A stretch of DNA of 37,709 bases from Chloracidobacterium sp. (GTDB taxonomy: Bacteria; Acidobacteriota; Blastocatellia; Pyrinomonadales; Pyrinomonadaceae), in assembly GCA_016716365.1 (NCBI GenBank), contig JADJWM010000002.1, forward strand, positions 1 to 37,709. Reading direction: 5' to 3'. Position numbers and translations under genes: made by a program. This document shows positions 8,899 to 16,035 of this stretch, piece by piece (position 1 is the stretch's first letter; each line of letters begins with the position of its first letter). The notes beneath the pieces are model-generated. The model made no database searches. It had not been told where the DNA came from and saw nothing but the letters and a program-made list of their open reading frames with translations.

Positions 8899-9909
8899 AT
8901 GACTAAGATCCTGATCACCCTATTGTTTTCTTTGGGCGCGTTGATGCTGGCCGGCTGCGGCGGCCCGACGGGCAACACGCCTGCCAACGGAACGAATGCC
9001 AATTCGAACGCGAATGCGAATAAGACGACTGCGGCCGCGCCGACCGCTGACAGCATGCTTGCAAAGGAAAAGCAGGCGCACGAAGCCTATTTCAAGGGAG
9101 ATTCGAAACATTTCGAAGAGATTCTCAACGACAAGTTCGTCGAGGTTGTGGGCGGGGCCCGGATGGGCCGGGCGGATATTATCAAAGCGATCGGCGGCAC
9201 CAAGTGCGAGGTCAAGGATGGCTGGACGCTTGATGATCCGCAGATGGCAAAGATCGACGACAACACCTATGCCATCAGCTATAAGGGAACGATCGACGGT
9301 TCCTGCACCGGTCCCGACGGAAAATCGATGAAAATGCCAAGCCCGGTGCGGGGTGCCTCGATCTGGGTCCGGAACGGCGAAAAATGGCAAGCCGTTTATC
9401 ATGGCGAGACCGCGATCATGAGCCCGGACGGTCCTCCTCCGGCGCCGCCAGCGTCGCACACGGATGCCCCGGCTCCGGCTAACACGAACACTTCGGCAAA
9501 TGCCAATGCGGCCCCGGCACCCGCAGCTCCTACGCCGAGCGCTAACACCGACGCTTTGGTCAAGATCCACACGGAAGGCTGGGAAGCCTGGAAAGCAAAG
9601 GATGCGGCCAGGTTGACGGCCATGGCAATGCCCGGCCTTTCGATCGTCGATCCGGCGGGACGCTGGTTCAGCGGCCGCGAGAACGTCGTCAAGGCATGGA
9701 CTGATATGAAGTGCGAGGGCGTGACAAAGGTCGGCATCAAGGAAGGCTTTTCGACCGCGATCTCGCCGACGGTCGAACTCTTGACGCTGCACGGCACCGC
9801 TGACGGCACGTGCGACGGCCAGAAGAATGGCGACCTCCATCAAACTGCGGTCTATGTTAAAGACGGGGCAGCGTGGAAACTCGCATTCATGTTCGAATCA
9901 CCTGCATAG
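8899..9909 (+). CDS. Lipoprotein with two NTF2-like (DUF4440/SnoaL) domains
   Basis: A 336-residue lipoprotein: signal peptide with lipobox LAGC (Cys20), then an Asn/Ala/Thr linker of the kind common in Blastocatellia lipoproteins. Two homologous alpha/beta cone domains follow, about residues 50-170 (LAKEKQAHEAYFKGD, DDNTYAISYKGT, SIWVRNGEKWQAVYHGET) and 215-336 (TEGWEAWKAKDAARLTAM, LTLHGTADGTCDGQ, AVYVKDGAAWKLAFMFES), separated by a Pro/Ala/Asn linker. The shared CxG-rich strand and terminal W-K-L strand show an internal duplication. The family is NTF2-like; members bind small ligands or have no known activity, so no reaction is assigned. A strong ribosome site and a terminator 26 bases downstream mark a one-gene unit. 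Related single and double versions occur at 30479 and 29616. Confidence 0.82.
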   Translation: MTKILITLLFSLGALMLAGCGGPTGNTPANGTNANSNANANKTTAAAPTADSMLAKEKQAHEAYFKGDSKHFEEILNDKFVEVVGGARMGRADIIKAIGGTKCEVKDGWTLDDPQMAKIDDNTYAISYKGTIDGSCTGPDGKSMKMPSPVRGASIWVRNGEKWQAVYHGETAIMSPDGPPPAPPASHTDAPAPANTNTSANANAAPAPAAPTPSANTDALVKIHTEGWEAWKAKDAARLTAMAMPGLSIVDPAGRWFSGRENVVKAWTDMKCEGVTKVGIKEGFSTAISPTVELLTLHGTADGTCDGQKNGDLHQTAVYVKDGAAWKLAFMFESPA

Positions 9910-9935
9910 TGATTGATCGTTTGACTTAACTATTC

Positions 9936-9972
9936 GGCTGGGGCCCCGTTGCGGCCCCGGCCGTTCTTTTTT
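9936..9972 (+). terminator. Rho-independent terminator after the NTF2-like lipoprotein
   Basis: A 10-bp GC-rich stem (GGCTGGGGCC at 9936-9945 with GGCCCCGGCC at 9953-9962, one G-T pair) with a 7-base loop is followed by GTTCTTTTTT. Confidence 0.85.
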
Positions 9973-10060
9973 CGCACCGCAAATTCCGGAAACCGGCCAT
10001 TTGAAACGCGACCTCCTATCTCAGCGATGAAGGCTCGCGCAAATGAATTAAACTAAAAGT

Positions 10061-10708
10061 ATGATGGGCGAAGGACGGCCGCTGAGCAGGATAAACGAAA
10101 AGAATCTTCCGGAAGCGTGCCACTGGCTCGCCTCGGCCGACGGGCATCTTGCGACGGTGCTCGAACTTTACGGAACGCCGCCTTTGTGGGCACGCCCGGC
10201 CGGTTTTGCGACCTTACTGCGGATAATCCTCGAACAGCAGGTGTCTCTGGCATCGGCCCGGGCTTGTTTTGAGAAGCTCGAAGCCGCCGTCGGCGAGGTC
10301 ACGCCGGAGGCGGTGTTGACGCTGAACGACGCCGAGCTGAAATCCGTCGGCTTCAGCCGGCAGAAAACGGCCTACGCCCGTCACCTTTCGGCCGCCGTTA
10401 TCGAACAGGAACTCAACCTCGACGCTCTCGAACGGATGCCTGATCCGGAGGTAAAGTCGCATCTCCAGCGGGTCAAGGGCGTCGGCGAATGGACCAGCGA
10501 CATCTACCTCCTGATGGCTCTCCGCCGGCCCGACATAATGCCCCGCGGCGATATCGCACTGCACGCCGCCTACCAGAAGCTTGCGTCGCTGGGCACTCGC
10601 CCCGCCGCCGATGATTTTCTCGGTATCGCCGCCCGCTGGAGCCCTTTCAGGTCGGTCGCCGCCCGTATTCTGTGGCATTTCTATCTCTCGGAACGCGCCC
10701 GCTCTTAA
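10061..10708 (+). CDS. AlkA-type DNA-3-methyladenine glycosylase II
   Basis: A 215-residue HhH-GPD base-excision glycosylase that removes alkylated purines from DNA. Residues 55-62 carry ILEQQVSL, typical of the family's first helices. The helix-hairpin-helix is at about 135-151 (LQRVKGVGEWTSDIYLL) and the catalytic aspartate is Asp164 in RGDIALHAA; the C-terminal WSPFRSVAARILWHFY is also typical. It lacks the N-terminal domain of E. coli AlkA and matches the short, Mag1-like form in length. Start ATG 10061 is followed by a second ATG; no strong ribosome site separates them. It stands alone between two terminated units. Confidence 0.85.
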   Translation: MMGEGRPLSRINEKNLPEACHWLASADGHLATVLELYGTPPLWARPAGFATLLRIILEQQVSLASARACFEKLEAAVGEVTPEAVLTLNDAELKSVGFSRQKTAYARHLSAAVIEQELNLDALERMPDPEVKSHLQRVKGVGEWTSDIYLLMALRRPDIMPRGDIALHAAYQKLASLGTRPAADDFLGIAARWSPFRSVAARILWHFYLSERARS

Positions 10709-10855
10709 TTTCGTACAAGTGTTTCTGCCGGCCAAAAGATGGGCCGATGGTCACTTTTCGTTATAAAATGACCGATCTGCGGCGAACTATTTTCGCTTGT
10801 TCGCTCATCTGTATTGGTGGTAACTTCTATTTTGACCTCTCAAAAGGAAACGGAA

Positions 10856-11904
10856 ATGATAAAACGGATGGTCGCTTTTTCTTGTCTTTGCCTGCTGGTC
10901 CTGAATCTTTCGGGCTCGACGGTCGCCCTGAATGGTGACGTAAACAAGGCCCGCTCGGCCTCGGCCGACCTGGTGGCGATGCTGCCTGCTTCGGATGGCG
11001 TCGTCACGCTCGACGTAAAGCGTTTCTTCTCCGGACGCTTTGCCAGGATCTTGCCTCGAACCAGCCCGCAATGGACAAGGTCGTTTCCGCGATCGATAAG
11101 ATGAAGGCCCGTACGGGCATCGACGTCCGGCAATTCGACCATGTCGCGGCCGGCGTCACCGCTAGAAAACTCGCCGAGAAAAAATACGACATCGAACCGG
11201 TGATCGTCGCGAGGGGCCCTTTGAGCTCGGCCGGTGTGATCGACGCCGCTAAGGCAACGGCGAAGGACAAGTTTCGTGAAGAAAAGGCAGGCATCCGGAC
11301 CATCTACATCTTTTCGGCTCAGGACCTGGTTGACCAAACCGCCAAAGACCCCGGTGCAAAGGACAAGGACGTGACCGACAAGGTCCTCGGAAAGCTCTCC
11401 AAAGAGATCGCCGTCAGCGGGATGGACGCCAACACCATCGTCTTCGGCCAGCTCGACCTGGTCCGCAAGGCAGTTCTAGGACAGAGCAGGGTGTCCGCGG
11501 AATTGACGACGCTTTTGAACAAACGGCCGCTGTCGGTCGTGAATTTTGCGGCGAAAATGCCGGCCGGGATGAGCGCATTTCTCCCGTTGGATGATGACGA
11601 TCTCGGCAAGAACGTCGAGTCCATCAGGTTTCTCTACGGCAGTATGGACATGGCCGGCGATTCGGTGACGATGGCGATCACCGCACGTACGCTCCAGGCC
11701 GCACAGGCAACGGCACTCCTCGAAACGCTTGAGGGGCTTCAGCTTATCGGAAAGGCATTCATCGGCGGCGTCAAAGGCCCCGAACGTCAGGTCTACGCAC
11801 GCCTGATCGACAACGCGAAATTCTCGGCCAAGGGCAACGAGGTCGCCTTCGAGCTTCAGGTGCCCCAAAGCGATATCGAGATCCTCGTCGGAATGCTGAA
11901 ATAG
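10856..11904 (+). pseudogene. Secreted protein of unknown function, one frameshift
   Basis: From ATG 10856 (ribosome site AGGAAACGGA) the protein opens with a signal peptide (MIKRMVAFSCLCLLVLNLSG) and reads LVAMLPASDGVVTLDVKRFF. Near 11045 the homology moves one frame (an extra C in GCCAGG would mend it: FAQDLASNQPAMD) and continues from 11071 to TAG 11904 with GIDVRQFDHVAAGV, DANTIVFGQLDLVRKAVLG, LSVVNFAAKMPAG, and a C-terminal half ending VPQSDIEILVGMLK. Whole length about 350 residues. I recognise it only as an exported family conserved in Acidobacteriota; no catalytic motif or membrane helix beyond the signal is seen. A strong terminator follows. Confidence 0.65.
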
Positions 11905-11930
11905 GTTTCTATTTGAATTTGAATTGATCA

Positions 11931-11960
11931 AGCCGGGTCCCCAAAGGGCCCGGCTTTTCT
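11931..11960 (+). terminator. Rho-independent terminator
   Basis: AGCCGGGTCC (11931-11940) pairs with GGGCCCGGCT (11946-11955) around a 5-base loop, then TTTTCT. Confidence 0.88.
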
Positions 11961-11980
11961 ATTGCCGTCGGCTCTGGCCC

Positions 11981-12157
11981 TCCGCCGCGTAGCGGAATCC
12001 CGAATTTGGTGGTTTGAGGCCGACGGAGACTTCTTCCAAGTGTGCGAAGCACACAATATCGCAATAGCTACACGTGAAGCCGCAGGCGAAACGTGTAGGC
12101 AATTGCGATCTAAGCGAGCGTGTGTAACACGCGAAATGTGTCGCCCGTTTCACGGGC
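11981..12157. repeat. Mini-hairpin array A
   Basis: Five perfect hairpins with tiny loops follow one another: CCGC-GTA-GCGG at 11985; GTGTGC-GAA-GCACAC at 12040; a 52-base nested structure at 12058-12109 (ATCGCAAT with ATTGCGAT, CTACACGT with ACGTGTAG, and GCC-GCA-GGC at the tip, with symmetric GAA bulges); GCGTGT-GTA-ACACGC at 12118; GCCCGT-TTC-ACGGGC at 12143. Stem sequences differ but the loops are nearly always three bases. No gene is supported here. Arrays B (15855) and C (19897) share the architecture. Confidence 0.75.
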
Positions 12158-12208
12158 TTTGATCGGTGTCGGCCTGAATTCTTGGGCCTTGAAATTCGTA
12201 TTCTTTAC

Positions 12209-12575
12209 GGATGGACTCTTTGTCGGATCCGGTTTTCTTATTTCGTGCGATTCGTGGAAAAAATTCTTATATCCACGAAAACACAAAACAGGTCAATTCG
12301 GATGAACTCTGTGTCGTATCCGGTTTTCTTGTTTCGTGTGATTCGTCGACAAAATTCTTACATCCACGAAAAACACAAAACAGGTCAATACGGATGAACT
12401 CTGTGTCGTATCCGGTTTTCTTATTTCGCGTGATTCGTGGACAAAATTCTTGTATCCACGAAAAACACAAGATAGGTCAATACGGATGAACTAGGTGTAG
12501 TATCCGGTTTTCTTATTTCGTGCGATTCGTGGACAAAATTCTTATATCCACGAAAAACACAAAACAGATCAATAA
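12209..12575. repeat. Four tandem copies of a ~92-bp hairpin repeat
   Basis: Units begin at 12209, 12300, 12392 and 12484 (periods 91, 92, 92). Each has GGATGAACTCTGTGTCG or a variant, TATCCGGTTTTCTTATTTCG, ATTCGTGGACAAAATTCTT, and ATCCACGAAAAACACAAAAC then AGGTCAAT. TTCGTGGA pairs with TCCACGAA to give an 8-bp hairpin with a 13-base loop; in unit 2 one base of the left arm is changed. Differences between units are scattered substitutions, so the array is not recent. It belongs to the same family as 3328-3527, 20205-20290 and 27305-27378. Not a CRISPR: there are no unique spacers. Confidence 0.88.
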
Positions 12576-12653
12576 GCACAAGACGGTCTGCTACATCCCA
12601 CGGCTAAATTCGAACCACTCCCTAACTCCCCCACTCCCGACTCCCCGACTCCC

Positions 12654-13502
12654 TCACCTCCGCCGCCCGAACCTCCGCCGGGGCTGTGCGAAACTCTCGA
12701 TATCCCGGTTAAACCCGCCGTTCTCATCGAACAGCGGAAAAAGGTCCAGCCGATGCGAAAGGTACGCCGCCCTCAGTTCGACCGGCCGCGTCCCGGCACG
12801 GTTGATGACGCGCACATCGGTACCGCGGACGGTCCCGATCCATCGGGCGAATTCCTCGGCCCGGCCGACCGTCGCTGACAAAAGAAGCATCCGGATCCGC
12901 GGCGGCGAAAGGATGATCGCCTCTTCCCAGACGTGCCCTCGGTCCTCATCTGCCAGATAGTGGGCCTCGTCCAGGATCACGAGGTCGGCGTTTACCTCGC
13001 CGCCGCCCCGCAAAGCGTCGAAAAGCTGGTTGCGATAGATCTCCGTCGTTCCGACGATCAGCGGAGCTTCCGGGTTCTCTTTGCGGTCGCCGGTCAGGAT
13101 GCCCACGTTCTCCGCCCCGAATTCTTCGGAAATTTCGAGATATTTCGAGTTCGTAAGGGCCTTCAGCGGTGTTGTGTACCAGGACCTCTTGCCCGCTTCC
13201 AGCAGCCGTCGGATCTCTTCGCGGGCGATCCAGGTCTTTCCGCTGCCGGTCGGGGCAGTCACCAGCACGTCCGAAGCCTCGATCGCCGCCAGGGCCTCAA
13301 GCTGAAAATCGTCCGGTTTTAGCGGTTTTTGTTCAGGTACGCCTATCCCTGCGAGCAAGCGTTCGACCGCCCGCGCATCCGGCCGGACGCTCACTTCGGG
13401 CGAACTTTCGGCTGCAAGGCGGCGTTTATACTTTCGTTCCTTATTATCGCGGGGGCGATCTGCGGGTCCCTTTCGCTTTTTGCCGTATCTGGAACGTGCC
13501 AT
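12654..13502 (-). pseudogene. Truncated SKI2-like DEAD/DEAH helicase (first RecA domain only)
   Basis: A 282-residue protein with a basic N-terminal tail (SRYGKKRKGPADRPRDNKER), then helicase domain 1: Q-like PDDFQLEALAAI, motif I APTGSGKT (residues 83-90), motif Ia YTTPLKALTNSK, GILTGDRKENP, TTEIYRNQL, motif II DEAH (178-181) and motif III SAT (209-211). The second RecA domain with motifs IV-VI is missing, so ATP-driven unwinding is not expected. SKI2-like relatives are more than twice as long. The protein passes from DLFPLFDENGGFNRDIESF straight into QPRRRFGRRR and stops; that basic end looks like a natural C-terminus, which would fit an internal deletion. Beyond the stop lie CTCCC-rich sequence and the tandem repeats. 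Confidence 0.75.
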
Positions 13503-13667
13503 CGCTTCGGATTCTATTGATTTAAGGCTTCAAAGTCTATTTTCTTTGCTTGGCTTTGACGAAATGTTAAAATTCTCAATTGCATCGCAACGCCGGGGCG
13601 GTGCAGTACGTCTAAGCTTAACGGCAGGTTATTTCGGCTGAATTGCTTTTACGCACTTATTTTTCCT

Positions 13668-15023
13668 ATGTTCGAGCAGGAATCATTCGATAATGTTACG
13701 TCGCGGACCGTATCTCAGTCCGGTGACCTTTTCAATAATTACGAGATCAGGAACTGGGATTTTTCGCCCAGGCTCTACAAGATCCTCGCGTTTTCCGCCA
13801 TCTTCAACATGGCGGCACTCGTTTTTGTCGCCCAAACCAACCTTTTGACGCTCAAGGGCTGTGACAGCCCCTGGGTCGGCCGCGTTTGCCAGGTGCTGGA
13901 CATGGCCTATGTCGGGGCAATGCTTTACGGCACCGAACGCGACTATGTCGATGTCGCTTATGAGCGGATCGAACTCGGCGAGGCGGACATCACCTTCATC
14001 GACGTGACGGGCGAAACGCCGCCGCTCTCGTATCCGGAGGGCTATTTCCAGATCGCGAACCCGGTGCAGTACGAGATGCTCAAGCAGATGGCCGAAAATC
14101 CGAACGCGTCGGCGTTTACGACCACGACCCCGAACATAGCGCCGGTCCAGAACGACTATTCGGATCTGTTAAAGCAGCGGGCCGAACCGCCGCCCCCTAA
14201 CCCGAACGCTTTCCAGGACGACCTGGCAACGGCGAATCCGCCGGTCACGAGAACGATTCCCAGCCAGCGAAAGGGCCGTGGCGGCCGCGTGGGAACGCCT
14301 TCGAACGGCGACGCGAACACGAACACCATAACGACACCCGACAAGGACACAGTCGCCGATGCCAATACGAACACGGCGCCACCGACGGTTCCCGCAACCG
14401 ATAAGATCGAGGATGTGACAATTAACCGCAAGCCAATGACCGATTTTGCTGACGCGGTGCTTGTCAAGTGGTCGGAAAATAAAGTTGATTTTTCCAAGCC
14501 ATTCACCGTTGAACTAAACGGCTTCATTCAGCGAGATGGCACATTGGATCCGGTCAGATCTAAATGGGATCCCGCGAAAGAGTTGGGTGACCCTGCGATC
14601 GTCGAGATCGCTAAGCAATCTATCGAATCTGTCAGCGCAGCAGGTTGGTTTGGCTATCTTCGAAATCTCGATGTTGAGCGGTTCAAATTGACGATGGTGC
14701 AAAATGAGGATGAGATCATTGCAATTGTCTCGTCAGAACAGATCACGCCTGAAAGAGCCAGAACGGTGTCAAGCGGAATGAGGGGACTCATCACTGGAGC
14801 CAAGTTGGTTGCAAGGGACGAGAGCGACGAAAAGGCACTTCTTGAGCATGCAACGTCTACGTCGGACGGAAGGAACTTTGTTCTGAACTTCAAGATCCCC
14901 AAACCATTAGCGTTGGAGATGATCGACCGTAATCTAAAGGCGGCCATGGCTCGGAAGCAATCTCAGCCTCAGCCAAACGGGGCTGCCCCACCGAAGCCGG
15001 ATAGTAATACGGCGATCAGATAA
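13668..15023 (+). CDS. Membrane-anchored protein of unknown function
   Basis: A 451-residue protein. Residues 1-40 are cytoplasmic and polar, one membrane helix lies at about 42-60 (AFSAIFNMAALVFVAQTN), and a long exported region follows, with a Pro/Asn/Thr-rich linker (about 150-245) and a C-terminal alpha/beta domain (DFADAVLVKWSENKVDFSK, FTVELNGFIQRDGTLD). I do not recognise the family; the C-terminal domain recalls TonB- or secretin-like small domains but no motif decides it. GC content and codon choice drop visibly from about 14400 on, so the 3' third may have a different history. It is followed after 3 bases by the next exported protein and both lie upstream of secA, a probable operon. 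Confidence 0.75.
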   Translation: MFEQESFDNVTSRTVSQSGDLFNNYEIRNWDFSPRLYKILAFSAIFNMAALVFVAQTNLLTLKGCDSPWVGRVCQVLDMAYVGAMLYGTERDYVDVAYERIELGEADITFIDVTGETPPLSYPEGYFQIANPVQYEMLKQMAENPNASAFTTTTPNIAPVQNDYSDLLKQRAEPPPPNPNAFQDDLATANPPVTRTIPSQRKGRGGRVGTPSNGDANTNTITTPDKDTVADANTNTAPPTVPATDKIEDVTINRKPMTDFADAVLVKWSENKVDFSKPFTVELNGFIQRDGTLDPVRSKWDPAKELGDPAIVEIAKQSIESVSAAGWFGYLRNLDVERFKLTMVQNEDEIIAIVSSEQITPERARTVSSGMRGLITGAKLVARDESDEKALLEHATSTSDGRNFVLNFKIPKPLALEMIDRNLKAAMARKQSQPQPNGAAPPKPDSNTAIR

Positions 15024-15026
15024 CAT

Positions 15027-15770
15027 TTGAGCGAACGACGCACCCAGAATTCGATTCTTTTCCTCACCACGCTCGGGGTGTACCTCGGCCTCGTGCTCGT
15101 TGGTGCGACGCCCGTGCTCGGCCACGCGGCGACAACCCGCAACTTCGAACTCCTCGACGAGATCGAATTCAAGGACGATCTCGACAAAAAGCCGAACGAC
15201 GACGCAAAAGAGCTCGCGAGATCTATTGACAGGTATCTCCGGGAAGTGCGCTCGTTTGTTTCCGATCTCGAAGGCCTGAACAGGATCGGAAAATTCGATC
15301 CTGGATTCGACAAGTTCAAGACCGAGAGAACGGTATTTGCACCGTGCCCGGAAACTGGCACGCTCAAGTCGCAGGAATTGACCGTTGATATCGACCGCTG
15401 GCTTGTGCCGGCGATTACAGACGCAAAGGCTAAAACGGAAGGCTGGACATCCATGTCCGATTGTCTCCCCGTAGAACTTTTCAAGGAAGCTAACAGATCG
15501 GAAGCCCAAGCATCTGTTCTCTCGCTTTCGTACGATTTATCTGAACTGACTTATCAACTTTCGACTGCTAAAGCGTCGAAGGAAAATGCCGCAACACTGC
15601 ATAGGGGCCTACAGGCCGCATTGGATAAGTACATATCTGACGAAGATGACGAACTTCTAAACGTCCTTTGGAAGCACACCCAACTACGTACGGTCGACAA
15701 CCAGGTCTTGATCGTCACACGCCTCCCGCGTGCCGCTCTAATATCGCTTCTTTCGAACGACGCAAAGTAG
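15027..15770 (+). CDS. Exported protein of unknown function, TTG start
   Basis: A 247-residue product from TTG 15027, three bases after the preceding stop, so translation is probably coupled. The N-terminus is a signal peptide (ILFLTTLGVYLGLVLVGATP then VLGHA). The mature part is largely helical and charged (DEIEFKDDLDKKPNDDAKEL, SIDRYLREVRSFVSDLEGL) with cysteines at the CPETG and SDCLP segments, and ends RLPRAALISLLSNDAK. No known domain recognised. The 3' third is less GC-rich than the 5' part, like the gene before it. Confidence 0.7.
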   Translation: MSERRTQNSILFLTTLGVYLGLVLVGATPVLGHAATTRNFELLDEIEFKDDLDKKPNDDAKELARSIDRYLREVRSFVSDLEGLNRIGKFDPGFDKFKTERTVFAPCPETGTLKSQELTVDIDRWLVPAITDAKAKTEGWTSMSDCLPVELFKEANRSEAQASVLSLSYDLSELTYQLSTAKASKENAATLHRGLQAALDKYISDEDDELLNVLWKHTQLRTVDNQVLIVTRLPRAALISLLSNDAK

Positions 15771-15854
15771 CGGCGGAGCGGAAGCGATATTTCAATTTCT
15801 CCTTTTCTTCAGCTCGCCACCTCGACTGGAAAATTTCTAGAATCGCGTTATTTC

Positions 15855-15999
15855 GCGGCTCCGCCGCTTGCCGAGCGGAAAAGCTATGCTTTTCCGGGCC
15901 TGGCCATCCTGAAGACAGCCGGGAGGCTAAGCCTCCCGGCGATGGATTGGAAGGAGCTCACGGAAAGGCAGAGCCTTTCCGCACTGCGGCCGGGCAAAG
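15855..15999. repeat. Mini-hairpin array B, upstream of secA
   Basis: Five hairpins with three-base loops: GCGGC-TCC-GCCGC at 15855; a perfect 9-bp stem CGGAAAAGC with loop TAT at 15876-15896; a perfect 10-bp stem GCCGGGAGGC with loop TAA at 15918-15940; a perfect 9-bp stem CGGAAAGGC with loop AGA at 15961-15981; and GGGC-AAA-GCCC just after 15990. The tips mostly read GC-NNN-GC while the stems differ, as in arrays A and C. The array fills most of the 265-base gap before secA and would be part of its leader if transcription comes from upstream. Confidence 0.78.
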
Positions 16000-16035
16000 C
16001 CCAAAAAAAGCAGCGATTTTTACAAAAGGAACAAA

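Noticed and set aside
12182..12489. Open frames with a repeated VSYPVFLFRVIR-type product
   Set aside because: They are translations of the 92-bp tandem repeat; nothing suggests selection for the protein.
12209..12575. CRISPR array
   Set aside because: The whole 92-bp unit repeats; there are no short identical repeats with unique spacers and no cas genes.
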